Shown: positions 1 through 7,562, counted from the stretch's first letter. The stretch: DNA of 14,797 nucleotides from an uncultured Prevotellaceae bacterium (GCA_946406585.1 CAMJLI010000030.1:1-14797); one strand, 5' to 3'. Notes: generated by a model from the sequence alone, not told the origin. Numbers and translations: made by a program.

Positions 1-449
1 CCATTTCCATGGACGATAATGGGGAGCCGCTACGCACCATCAACATTCAAGATGGCTATGCCATCCAACTGGCTGCCAAGATGGGGCTTTGCATTGCCAT
101 CATAACAGGGGGGAGAACTCCAAGTATCATGAAAAGATATGAATACTTGGGAGTGAAAGACATTTTCTTGGGCAGTGCTGTGAAAGTAAAAGTCTATGAG
201 GAGTTCTTGAAAGAAAAGGGACTTGACGACAAGGACGTGATCTTCATGGGCGATGACATACCCGACTATGAGGTGCTAAGCAGATGCGGATGTCCTTGCT
301 GTCCGGCTGATGCAGCACCCGACATCAAGGCTGTATGCCGTTATGTAAGCAATCGGAATGGTGGCGAGGGTTGTGCACGAGATGTCATAGAACAAGTGCT
401 TCGGGCAAAAGGCATGTGGCTGTCATCCCAAGAGGCTTTTGGATGGTAG
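1..449 (+). CDS. KdsC-like HAD phosphatase, 3' part (5' end outside window)
   Basis: Probable 3-deoxy-D-manno-octulosonate-8-phosphate phosphatase or a close HAD-III relative. KdsC removes phosphate from KDO-8-P in the cytoplasm during lipid A/KDO core synthesis. The frame is open to the left edge, so the methionine at position 9 is probably internal. The expected first HAD motif (DVDGVLTDG-like) is missing because it lies upstream of the window. Visible are the second motif region (ITGGRTPSI), the fourth motif GDDIPDYE, and the tail GGEGCARDVIEQVL, which matches the family's GG-GA-RE-IE pattern. The usual DK of motif III reads VKVK here. A Cys-rich CGCPCCPADAA segment follows motif IV; I recall a CCPADAA stretch in Bacteroides homologues. 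maf starts 42 bp downstream on the same strand. The general HAD call is secure; the exact substrate is inferred. Confidence 0.8.
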   Translation, partial: ISMDDNGEPLRTINIQDGYAIQLAAKMGLCIAIITGGRTPSIMKRYEYLGVKDIFLGSAVKVKVYEEFLKEKGLDDKDVIFMGDDIPDYEVLSRCGCPCCPADAAPDIKAVCRYVSNRNGGEGCARDVIEQVLRAKGMWLSSQEAFGW

Positions 450-454
450 CTTTG
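447..454 (+). promoter_or_regulatory. Possible Bacteroidota -7 box upstream of maf
   Basis: TAGCTTTG fits the TAnnTTTG consensus of the Bacteroidota primary sigma factor. It overlaps the stop codon of the upstream phosphatase gene and lies 37 bp before the maf start. No good -33 TTTG is seen at the right distance. About seven chance matches to this pattern are expected in the window, so the position is the only real support. Confidence 0.25.
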
Positions 455-491
455 TCTGCCGACGTTTTAAAAACATACTTCCATACAATCA

Positions 492-1094
492 ATGAAACTT
501 ATTTTAGCAAGCAATTCGCCAAGAAGAAAAGAACTGTTGGCTGGTCTTGATGTGGACTTTGAAGTGAAAGTGCTGCAAGACATCGACGAGTCGTATCCTG
601 AAAATTTGCCGGTTGACGAAGTGGCGCTATACATATCCAAAGCCAAGGCCGAGGCTTATCGAAATGTCATCACAGATGAACAATTGGTGATAACGGCTGA
701 TACGGTCGTGGTCTTGCACAATAGAGTGCTTGGCAAACCTGAAGGCAGGGAGGAGGCCATTGAGATGTTGAATGCATTAAGCGGACACACGCACAAGGTG
801 ATAACGGGGGTGTGTCTCACGTCCCTGAAAGGACAAAGGGCTTTCTCTGTCACCACAGAAGTATCGTTCAAGACTCTATCGGATGCAGAGATAGAGTATT
901 ACGTTGATGTGTACAAGCCTTTTGACAAGGCGGGGGCATACGGCATCCAGGAGTGGATAGGGTATGTAGGTGTCACAGGACTGAAAGGCAGCTATTTCAA
1001 TGTGATGGGACTGCCTGTGCAAAGAATATATCAGGAGTTGGTGGCTCTGTGTGGCGACAACTCGTTTATTCGTGGTGGTAGGGCTCGCCTTTGA
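492..1094 (+). CDS. maf: Maf family nucleotide pyrophosphatase
   Basis: Maf proteins hydrolyse non-canonical or surplus nucleoside triphosphates (dTTP, UTP or modified bases, depending on subfamily) to monophosphates in the cytoplasm. The start is fixed by the family's hallmark N-terminus, MKLILASNSPRRKELL. Further signatures are TADTVV with Asp70, GKP at 81-83, SGHTH at 97-101, and FDKAGAYGIQEWIG near 144-157, which with GSYFNVMGLP closes the catalytic pocket. At 200 residues it is of normal length or slightly long; the last dozen residues (ending GGRARL) extend past the usual end and lie in the overlap with rlmH. The gene follows the KdsC-like phosphatase gene by 42 bp on the same strand, probably co-transcribed. 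The motif pattern suits the YhdE (dTTP/UTP) type, but the subfamily is inferred. Confidence 0.95.
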   Translation: MKLILASNSPRRKELLAGLDVDFEVKVLQDIDESYPENLPVDEVALYISKAKAEAYRNVITDEQLVITADTVVVLHNRVLGKPEGREEAIEMLNALSGHTHKVITGVCLTSLKGQRAFSVTTEVSFKTLSDAEIEYYVDVYKPFDKAGAYGIQEWIGYVGVTGLKGSYFNVMGLPVQRIYQELVALCGDNSFIRGGRARL

Positions 1095-1536
1095 TGATGG
1101 TGCAGGCGCGATAGACTTGTTCCACAAAGACAAGCCTCACCATCTGATGTGAAAAGGTCATGCGAGAAAGCGAAATCTTTCCATTGCTCCTCGCATACAC
1201 TGCATCCGAAAAACCATATGGGCCTCCAACAACAAATACCAGGCTGCGTAGATGCTGTGACTTCTTTTCCAACCATTCTGCCCATTCCACACTACGCATC
1301 TCAATGCCTTTCTCGTCGAGCAATATTACGTGGTCGGATTCTTGCAACTTCTTCAGTATGAGTTCGCCCTCACGTTCCTTCTGTTGTGTCATTGACAGGT
1401 TTTTGGTGCCCTTCAACTCTGGGATGACTTGAATGGTGAAGGGCATGTAATGGCCAATACGGCTCACATAGTCGTCGATACAAACTGATATGTGCTTGTT
1501 GGTGGTCTTGCCAACAAGAAGAAGGGTCGTCTTCAT
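1066..1536 (-). CDS. rlmH: 23S rRNA pseudouridine-1915 N3-methyltransferase RlmH
   Basis: RlmH is a SPOUT methyltransferase that uses SAM to methylate pseudouridine 1915 in helix 69 of 23S rRNA on assembled 70S ribosomes. The 156-residue product has the family length. The start MKTTLLLVGKT gives the expected first beta strand. LLDEKG lies at 72-77, VGGPYGFSD at 103-111 (SAM-binding knot loop) and ISLSRMTFSHQMVRLVFVEQVYRA at 121-144, ending in GEPYHHE, the conserved C-terminal KG-PYHH signature. The frame stays open upstream to a methionine at 1593, but that extension has no family counterpart and runs into the predicted -7 promoter box. The gene converges on maf and overlaps its 3' end by 29 bp. 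Confidence 0.95.
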   Translation of the reverse strand: MKTTLLLVGKTTNKHISVCIDDYVSRIGHYMPFTIQVIPELKGTKNLSMTQQKEREGELILKKLQESDHVILLDEKGIEMRSVEWAEWLEKKSQHLRSLVFVVGGPYGFSDAVYARSNGKISLSRMTFSHQMVRLVFVEQVYRACTIIKGEPYHHE

Positions 1537-1592
1537 CTTTGCCTTGATTTGATAACGGTCGGCATGATAACCGAAAGGTAGTAATGCAGACA

Positions 1593-1600
1593 CAAAAGTA
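1593..1600 (-). promoter_or_regulatory. Probable -7 promoter box for rlmH
   Basis: On the minus strand this reads TACTTTTG, matching TAnnTTTG, and sits 57 bp before the chosen rlmH start in an A/T-rich non-coding spacer. A clear -33 element is not visible. It supports the shorter rlmH start, because the longer frame would begin inside the promoter. Confidence 0.5.
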
Positions 1601-1694
1601 TGAAAAAAACTTGATAATCATGCATCTATTTATTTGTTTTCAATAAAAAACAAAAAAAACGGCTTGCAAGTGTCCGTTTTTCAATTTATTTTGC

Positions 1695-1702
1695 TATCTT
1701 TG
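1695..1702 (+). promoter_or_regulatory. Probable -7 promoter box for the phosphohexomutase gene
   Basis: TATCTTTG followed by CA is a textbook Bacteroidota -7 element (TAnnTTTG). It lies 50 bp before the ATG at 1753, after a T-rich stretch. The expected TTTG at about -33 is poor; the nearest TTG (1664-1666) is 28 bp upstream, longer than normal. Together with the opposing box at 1593-1600 it makes the 216-bp spacer a divergent promoter region. Confidence 0.6.
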
Positions 1703-1752
1703 CATAATCCAATACTTTTTGCATGAAACACTTTTTTTAACTTTATAATAAC

Positions 1753-3501
1753 ATGGAAAATAATCAAGATCTTATTTTGCAATGTGAAGCAAGGGCCAAG
1801 CAATGGCTTACACCTGCTTTCGACAAGGAGACAAGAGATGCCGTACAGGCTATGATTGACAATGAGGACAAGACTGAACTCATTGATGCCTTCTACCGTG
1901 ATCTGGAATTTGGTACCGGAGGATTGAGGGGTATCATGGGAGCCGGAACTAACCGCATGAACAAATATATCGTGGGTATGGCTACTCAGGGCTTTGCCAA
2001 CTACATCAACAAGGCTTTTCCTGGAAGGAACGACCTCAGCGTGGTGGTGGGGCATGACTGTAGAAACAATGGTAGATTGTTCGCTGAAACTGTGGCCGAC
2101 ATCTTCTCTGCCAACGGTATAAAGGTTTACCTTTTTGAAAGCCTCAGACCTACACCGGAAATTTCATTCGCCATACGTCAATTGGGATGCCAGGCTGGTG
2201 TCAATGTGACTGCTTCGCACAACCCCAAGGAGTATAACGGATACAAGGCTTATTGGGACGATGGCGCACAGGTGCTCGCTCCACATGATGTGGGAATCAT
2301 CAATGAGGTGAACAAGGTGACCATTGATGATGTGAAATTCGAGGGCAACAAGGAACTCATCGAAATCATCGGTGGTGAAATGGACTGGGACTACTTGCAG
2401 GCTGTGAAAGAGGCAATGGTGGACCAAGAGGTCATCCTGCGACAGAAAGACCTTAACATTGTGTATTCACCAATGCATGGAACAGGAAGGGTCATCATTC
2501 CAGAGGCTCTGCGCTCATGGGGATTCCAAAACATTCACGTGGTGCCGGAGCAAATGGTCATCGATGGCAATTTCCCAACTGTGGTGTCGCCAAATCCCGA
2601 AAATGCTGAGGCCATGACTCTCGGAATGAAACTGGGAACAAGACTCAATGCCGACCTCGTCATTGCATCTGACCCGGATGCCGACCGACTCGCCATCGTG
2701 TGCCGCAATCCAGAAGGTGAGTGGCAGATTCTCAATGGCAACCAAACTTGCATGATGTTCTGCTGGTATATCATAGCCAACAAGAAGAAACTCGGACAAC
2801 TCAAGGGGAATGAGTTCCTTGTAAAGACCATCGTAACAACAGAACTCATCAAGAAGATTGCTGACAAGAATGGTGTGGAACTGCGCGACTGCTATACAGG
2901 ATTCAAGTGGATTGCAAACGAAATCAGAGTTTCCGAGGGTGTCAACAAGTATATTGGTGGCGGTGAGGAAAGTTTCGGATTCTTGCCATTCGACAAGGTG
3001 CGCGACAAGGATTCACCAGCTTCCATCTGTCTCATTTGCGAAATCGCTGCATGGGCAAAGGATAATGGGAAGACTCTTTACGACCTCCTGATGGACATCT
3101 ATCTTGAATATGGATTCTCCAAAGAGGTCACCGTAAACGTGGTGCGCCCAGGCAAGACCGGTGCAGACGAAATCAAGCAGATGATGACCAACTTCCGCAA
3201 CAACCCGCCTACAAACCTCGGTGGCAGCACGGTGGTGAAGAGCAAGGACTTCTTGACTCTGGAACAGACCAATGCCGACGGCAGCAAGACTGCAATCGAC
3301 ATGCCCGACAAGAGCAACGTGCTGCAGTGGTTCTGCGACGACGGCACAAAGGTCAGCGTGCGTCCTTCGGGTACCGAACCGAAGATCAAGTTCTACATTG
3401 AGGTGAAGAACACCATGAAATGCCCAGGCTGCTTCGAGCGTTGCGAGAAAGAAGGCATGGAGAAGGTGGATGCTATCAAGAAAAGCCTTAATCTGGATTG
3501 A
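1753..3501 (+). CDS. Phosphoglucomutase/phosphomannomutase (alpha-D-phosphohexomutase)
   Basis: Cytoplasmic enzyme interconverting hexose 1- and 6-phosphates through a phosphoserine, linking glycolysis/gluconeogenesis to sugar-nucleotide and polysaccharide synthesis. All four domains are present in order: substrate entry GTGGLRG at 54-60; catalytic loop TASHNPKEYNG at 153-163 with phosphoserine Ser155; Mg2+ loop DPDADR at 307-312; sugar-specificity loop GGEESFGF at 403-410; phosphate-binding RPSGTEPKIKFY at 537-548. The length of 582 residues fits the long PGM2/PMM-like bacterial branch rather than the roughly 450-residue GlmM. Whether glucose or mannose phosphate is preferred cannot be read from the sequence, so no symbol is given. 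Oddity: the C-terminal tail holds CPGCFERC (Cys557, 560, 564). The gene stands alone on the plus strand, with its own promoter box and a hairpin 36 bp after the stop. Confidence 0.95.
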   Translation: MENNQDLILQCEARAKQWLTPAFDKETRDAVQAMIDNEDKTELIDAFYRDLEFGTGGLRGIMGAGTNRMNKYIVGMATQGFANYINKAFPGRNDLSVVVGHDCRNNGRLFAETVADIFSANGIKVYLFESLRPTPEISFAIRQLGCQAGVNVTASHNPKEYNGYKAYWDDGAQVLAPHDVGIINEVNKVTIDDVKFEGNKELIEIIGGEMDWDYLQAVKEAMVDQEVILRQKDLNIVYSPMHGTGRVIIPEALRSWGFQNIHVVPEQMVIDGNFPTVVSPNPENAEAMTLGMKLGTRLNADLVIASDPDADRLAIVCRNPEGEWQILNGNQTCMMFCWYIIANKKKLGQLKGNEFLVKTIVTTELIKKIADKNGVELRDCYTGFKWIANEIRVSEGVNKYIGGGEESFGFLPFDKVRDKDSPASICLICEIAAWAKDNGKTLYDLLMDIYLEYGFSKEVTVNVVRPGKTGADEIKQMMTNFRNNPPTNLGGSTVVKSKDFLTLEQTNADGSKTAIDMPDKSNVLQWFCDDGTKVSVRPSGTEPKIKFYIEVKNTMKCPGCFERCEKEGMEKVDAIKKSLNLD

Positions 3502-3537
3502 TGCTCGCAGCTTTAATGGCTGAATGACCCTGACAAA

Positions 3538-3571
3538 CGACGCCTCATGGTATCACCACCATGAGGCGTCG
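3538..3571. terminator. Bidirectional hairpin terminator between converging genes
   Basis: A perfect 14-bp inverted repeat (CGACGCCTCATGGT and its complement) with a 6-base loop lies in the 103-bp gap between the stops of the phosphohexomutase gene (plus) and the DUF554 gene (minus). On the minus strand it is followed by TTTGTC, a short T tract; on the plus strand by CGTTGTTGG, which is weak. The position between converging genes and the stem strength favour a shared terminator; efficiency on the plus side is uncertain. Confidence 0.75.
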
Positions 3572-3604
3572 CGTTGTTGGATGCCTTGCTTTATTCCGCT
3601 GTGT

Positions 3605-4294
3605 TCATGCCATCGACATGAACAGAAACCAGATGATGGGAACAAGCAATGAAGGGAGAAAGTTAAGCACCTTGCAGTCTTTTAGCTGGAGCAATGACAG
3701 TCCTGATGCTGTGATCATCAGCCCGCCAACAATGAGCAGTTCTGCCATCAGTGCATCGCTGATGGCAGAACTGCTTGTCTTGGCGACAAGATAAAACATG
3801 CCTTGCCAGCAAAACAGCACTGGGGCGGCAAGAACCATGCCAATGCCATAGGTCGACGCAAATATCATAGAGGAGACGAAATCCAGCGTGGCATTGGTGA
3901 AAAGGAAGGTGTGGTCTGATTTCAAAGCACTGATGACAGGCCCCAACATCGACAATGGACCGATGCAATAGAGAAGGATTGCCGTGGCCAATCCATCTGC
4001 CAACCGACGGCCGTCTTTCTCCTTGGAATAGTGATTGACAATTCTCTTGAAATGTCCATCGATGTCCATGGCTGTCCCCAATACCGAACCAAATGCAAGG
4101 GATATTATGAAGAGCACGGGATATTCACTCTTGGAGAAATGACCTATGGTGGCATTCAAGCCGATGGCAAGACTGGCAAGACCCAATCCATTGTACAAAG
4201 CTTGCTTGTATTTCTCCTTTATGCCCCTATGCAACACAGCTCCTATTACAGAACCTATGATGATGGCTGCGGTGTTGGTGATGGTGCCTACCAT
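3605..4294 (-). CDS. DUF554 family membrane protein (YdfK/YqgA-like)
   Basis: Integral inner-membrane protein of unknown function. The 229-residue length matches the family. About seven hydrophobic segments are visible, near residues 3-22, 34-50, 58-76, 100-120, 145-170, 182-203 and 208-227. Family-like motifs are the opening MVGTITNTAAIIIGSVIG, the AFGSVLGTAMDI region, CIGPLSMLGP at 110-119, TLDFVSSMIFASTYGIG at 136-152 and AELLIVGGLMI at 184-194. The start follows the fbp stop by 9 bp, so it is probably translated from the same message; it is the last gene before the bidirectional hairpin. A perfect 17-bp inverted repeat is embedded in codons 174-187. No transport activity is claimed; the family has no firmly established role that I know of. 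Confidence 0.85.
   Translation of the reverse strand: MVGTITNTAAIIIGSVIGAVLHRGIKEKYKQALYNGLGLASLAIGLNATIGHFSKSEYPVLFIISLAFGSVLGTAMDIDGHFKRIVNHYSKEKDGRRLADGLATAILLYCIGPLSMLGPVISALKSDHTFLFTNATLDFVSSMIFASTYGIGMVLAAPVLFCWQGMFYLVAKTSSSAISDALMAELLIVGGLMITASGLSLLQLKDCKVLNFLPSLLVPIIWFLFMSMA
3735..3775. repeat. Perfect 17-bp inverted repeat inside the DUF554 gene
   Basis: AGCAGTTCTGCCATCAG (3735-3751) and its exact complement (3759-3775) flank a 7-base spacer. It lies wholly within coding sequence and encodes SSSAISDALMAELL, which falls in the conserved AEL-VGG region of the protein. A transcript would fold into a very stable stem-loop about 130 nt before the stop codon. No T tract follows on either strand, so it does not look like an intrinsic terminator. 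Confidence 0.85.
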
Positions 4295-4303
4295 GACAAT
4301 GCT

Positions 4304-6295
4304 CTAATTGTTCTTGCGCTCACGCTCCTTGATAATGCCGTGGCGATAGGCGTAGAGCAATTTCTCCAAGTCGTTGATTTGCAGACGTATCTCTTCACCC
4401 TTGTTGGTGTCGGCAACGCGCATTCTATGGGATGACATCTCCACAATCTGGGTGGTGCCCAATATGTCGGTGCCACGAAGGATGGCGTCTCTGGCTGAAG
4501 TGAACGGCTCATGCTGCACCAATTGGAAACCACGGCTGTGATAGACTAGTGTGTAGCCTGCTATGCCGGTCTCCTTGTGGTAGGCTTGCGAGAAACCACC
4601 GTCGATAACCATCAACTTGCCATCGGCCTTGATGGGGTTCTCGCCTGTCTTCACATGCACCGGCACATGGCCGTTGATGATGTGGCGATTGGGGCCATGC
4701 ACTCCAAAAGCATCCATGATGCGGTCGCATACGTCGGCATCGTTGCGCAAATTGAAATAATGGCCTTTTTCCTCGCGATGGGTTTCTTTCTCACGTATGA
4801 AATAACGCTCGAACGTGGCCATCTTCGACTTGTCGAATAGGGGAGAGTCGGCGCCACACCACAGGTAGAGGAAATAGTCTATGGCGTTTTGCCTTTCCTT
4901 GGCTTCTGTGTCGTTCTGGAATGATGAACGTATTATTATGCCGATGTTGTGGAGAAGGTCGTGACCTTTGTATTTCTTTCCATCTGGAAGTTCCACCTCC
5001 TTCAACGAGCCGTCGGCATTGAGTGGTATGGAGGCGTGGAAGAGCAGGTTGTTGTTCACAACGGCATACATGCAGCCATGACGGAGCATCAGGCGGATGT
5101 GGCGGTGAAGCTTTTCGCTCACGGCAAAGGAATGGCGCAGGCGACTGATCAATGTGCGCTCGCCTTCTGTCAATTCGATGGGCGAGGATGGGTCGATGGT
5201 GGGGAATCGGTTGCTTGTCAGCGAGTATGTGTTGCCATCGATGGTGATGGTGCCTGCGTTGTAGTCTATCTTGCTTAGCAAGTCGCGGTCTTCCATTTTC
5301 CATTCAGGATGCCGCCTGAAAAGTTGAGCCTCAATCTTAAACTGTAGGATGGCTATTGTCTTGTGCATCCGTGCTGTCAGCATTCGTGTCTTCTCGTCCA
5401 TGGTGTTTTCACCAATGGTGCGGGGCAGGAATTCCTCGCATGGGTCTTCACCATATGTTTCAAGGGCAAATGTGGCCAATGGGGTAAGATTGATGCCATA
5501 TCCCTCTTCCAATGTTGTCAGGTTGGCATAGCGCAGCGACAGGCGGATGACATTGCAGATGCATGCTTCGTTGCCAGCGTAAGCACCCATCCACAATATG
5601 TCGTGGTTTCCCCATTGGATGTCCCAATTGCTGTAGCTTTGCATGATGTCCATGATGATGTGTGCGCCCGGGCCGCGGTCGTAGATGTCGCCAAGGATGT
5701 GCAACTGGTCTATGGCAAGGTGATGGATGACATTGGAAATGGCGACGATGAAGGCATCGGCACTGCCAGTGGAGATGATGGTGTCGATGATGGCGCTGAC
5801 GTAGGCTGTCTTGTCGGCATCTTCGGAGCGCTCATGCAGCAATTCCTGTATGATGTAGCTGAATTCGGCAGGAAGACTCTTGAGCACCTTGGAGCGTGTG
5901 TATTTGCTCGACACTTCGCGGCAGACTTGAACAAGGTGGTGGATGGTGATGCGATACCAGTCGTTGATGTCCTCTTCATTCTCTTTCACCAGTTCAAGCT
6001 TCTCACGTGGGTAGTAAATCAGCGTGCACAGTTCCCGCTTTTCTGATTCGCGAATCTGGTTGCCGAAAATCTCGTTTACCTTTCTCTTTATGTTGCCGGA
6101 TGCGTTTTTCAGCACGTGCTGGAAGGCCTCGTTCTCGCCGTGTATGTCGGCAAGGAAATGCTCAGTGCCCTTGGGGAGATTGAGGATGGCCTGAAGGTTG
6201 ATGATTTCAGTGCTTGCATCGGCAATGGTGGGGAATCGGTAGGAAAGCAGCTGCAGATAGCGCATGTCCTCTTCTGTGATTTGTGTTTTTGACAT
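4304..6295 (-). CDS. fbp: Class III fructose-1,6-bisphosphatase
   Basis: Hydrolyses fructose 1,6-bisphosphate to fructose 6-phosphate, the committing step of gluconeogenesis, in the cytoplasm. This is the large metallophosphoesterase-type enzyme (663 residues; class III enzymes run about 640-670), unrelated in fold to the class I/II enzymes. Metal-site motifs are visible: LADIHGENEAF with Asp50 and His52, LGDIYDRGPGAH at 201-212, and WGNHDILWMGAYAGN at 228-242. Later blocks NGHVPVH and IDGGFSQAYH carry the remaining metal-binding His and substrate residues. The start MSKTQITEEDMRYL is the family's N-terminal region and lies 6 bp after the upstream glycosyltransferase stop, so translation is probably coupled. 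Co-location with glycosyltransferase and amino-acid genes suggests shared transcription but does not define regulation. Confidence 0.96.
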   Translation of the reverse strand: MSKTQITEEDMRYLQLLSYRFPTIADASTEIINLQAILNLPKGTEHFLADIHGENEAFQHVLKNASGNIKRKVNEIFGNQIRESEKRELCTLIYYPREKLELVKENEEDINDWYRITIHHLVQVCREVSSKYTRSKVLKSLPAEFSYIIQELLHERSEDADKTAYVSAIIDTIISTGSADAFIVAISNVIHHLAIDQLHILGDIYDRGPGAHIIMDIMQSYSNWDIQWGNHDILWMGAYAGNEACICNVIRLSLRYANLTTLEEGYGINLTPLATFALETYGEDPCEEFLPRTIGENTMDEKTRMLTARMHKTIAILQFKIEAQLFRRHPEWKMEDRDLLSKIDYNAGTITIDGNTYSLTSNRFPTIDPSSPIELTEGERTLISRLRHSFAVSEKLHRHIRLMLRHGCMYAVVNNNLLFHASIPLNADGSLKEVELPDGKKYKGHDLLHNIGIIIRSSFQNDTEAKERQNAIDYFLYLWCGADSPLFDKSKMATFERYFIREKETHREEKGHYFNLRNDADVCDRIMDAFGVHGPNRHIINGHVPVHVKTGENPIKADGKLMVIDGGFSQAYHKETGIAGYTLVYHSRGFQLVQHEPFTSARDAILRGTDILGTTQIVEMSSHRMRVADTNKGEEIRLQINDLEKLLYAYRHGIIKERERKNN

Positions 6296-6301
6296 AGTTG
6301 T

Positions 6302-7558
6302 TTAGTATTTCATGAGGTTTTGTCGTATTTGTCGGGTTCCTTTGTCATCAAGGGCTGGCACAGGCATGTAGCCCTCGTCAAGATATGCCATCTCGCTCAG
6401 CACTTGGCAGATGCGCCGGGCAAACTTGAGCAGGCCCAGTCTGCTTAGTGTCTCGGCTAGTTTGTCTTCGTTAATCTTGTCGAAACGGAAGACTGCATAT
6501 ATCTCGCAGAGGTGGCGCATTGACAGGGTGCGCTGCCTTAGATGGTGCTTTATGTTGACCAGCATGATGCAGGTAATGCGTATGACATCTTCGCTGCCTT
6601 TCAATTCTTTGAGAATCTTGCGATTGGCAAGACGGTTCTTGGAAAGGAGCGTGTCGGATGGGAGAGGTGTGTGGTCCTTTGGGTGGCGGGGCTCAAAGTG
6701 TGCCATCGTGTTTATGTCGATGCTTGGCACATTGAGCTGCGCCTTGGCTATGCCCTCCTCTATGTTGGAAACAACACCTTGCTCTGCTGCGAAGAGATAA
6801 ATGTCGTGCCATTGTGATGCCGTGATGGCACGAAGGTTGAGGATGTCCTCCGAGCAAAGTGGTGCGCGTTCTGTGCTGCTTGTAAGGCTTAGATGAAGCA
6901 ATGCACTCAATGCCTCCCTGCTGTTTTGGTCGATATGCATGCCTTTGTCGCTATTAAGCACCTTGTGGTATAGCTCGACGGCGCTGTGGGTGTAGTTCTC
7001 ATTGCCCCAATACTCATCGTTTCGAGGGTCTGATATGAATTCCACTCGTGGCATGGGACGTATGGAATGCAGATATTCACTCTCTTTTGGGTCTGACGAT
7101 AGTACGGCACTGGCATCGGTTGTCATTTTCTTCTGATATGAAATTATCTTCCATGTCCTCATGCCATATTCTGCCTCTATATAGTCAGGATTCATGCCTC
7201 CGTAGGGTGAGAATACCACAGGGAAGCCACGTTTCTTCGACCATAATGCTATGCGTGAGTTTATGAAATGATAACTGCCATGCACATGGATGAGGTCTGG
7301 CATCAGGCTGTAGAGCAACTTCAAATACTGCTTCTGAAGGGCAAGCAGGTTGCAATAACCATTCTTGCCATAGTCGGGCTTGCCCGAACCTATGCAGTGG
7401 AGGTGGCAGCCTGCAGGAGCAAAAGAGGTGGATGGGGTAAGGGTTGTAAGATGCACTTCGGCTTGTTGGGTCATAAGGCTGAGGAAAGTCTCGAAAAAAG
7501 ATGCGAAACCTTCCTCAGATGGGATGTTGGGGGTGAAATGCAGTATCTTTAGTTCCAT
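6302..7558 (-). CDS. GT4-like glycosyltransferase N-domain fused to a helical C-domain
   Basis: The N-terminal half (about 1-185) is the acceptor-side Rossmann domain of a GT-B glycosyltransferase. It has ILHFTPNIPSEEGFASFFETF at the start, PDLIHVHGSYHF at 87-98, FPVVFSPYGGMNPDY at 112-126, a segment like the linker after GT4 domain 1 (ISDPRNDEYW, 175-184) and YHKVLNS at 197-203. The second Rossmann domain with the donor-binding EX7E motif is absent. Residues about 210-418 are instead helical: ASQWHDIYLFAAEQGVV at 247-263, NRLANRKILKEL at 308-319, MRHLCEIYAVF at 347-357 and LSRLGLLKFARRICQVL at 371-387. These resemble the flanking helices of the NTP_transf_5 family as I remember it, without its catalytic core. 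There is no signal peptide or membrane segment. The start is 4 bp after the family 2 glycosyltransferase stop. Activity and product are unknown. Confidence 0.75.
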   Translation of the reverse strand: MELKILHFTPNIPSEEGFASFFETFLSLMTQQAEVHLTTLTPSTSFAPAGCHLHCIGSGKPDYGKNGYCNLLALQKQYLKLLYSLMPDLIHVHGSYHFINSRIALWSKKRGFPVVFSPYGGMNPDYIEAEYGMRTWKIISYQKKMTTDASAVLSSDPKESEYLHSIRPMPRVEFISDPRNDEYWGNENYTHSAVELYHKVLNSDKGMHIDQNSREALSALLHLSLTSSTERAPLCSEDILNLRAITASQWHDIYLFAAEQGVVSNIEEGIAKAQLNVPSIDINTMAHFEPRHPKDHTPLPSDTLLSKNRLANRKILKELKGSEDVIRITCIMLVNIKHHLRQRTLSMRHLCEIYAVFRFDKINEDKLAETLSRLGLLKFARRICQVLSEMAYLDEGYMPVPALDDKGTRQIRQNLMKY

Positions 7559-7562
7559 GTAC

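Noticed and set aside
1537..1593. Longer rlmH start at 1593
   Set aside because: It adds 19 residues with no counterpart in a family of about 156 residues and would start within the predicted -7 box.
3561..3794. Plus-strand open frame starting inside the terminator hairpin
   Set aside because: It starts in the hairpin arm and runs antisense to the DUF554 gene with no recognisable domain.
5363..6046. A 227-codon open frame antisense to fbp
   Set aside because: It lies wholly within the metallophosphoesterase region of fbp and gives a low-complexity Val/Asp-rich product without motifs.
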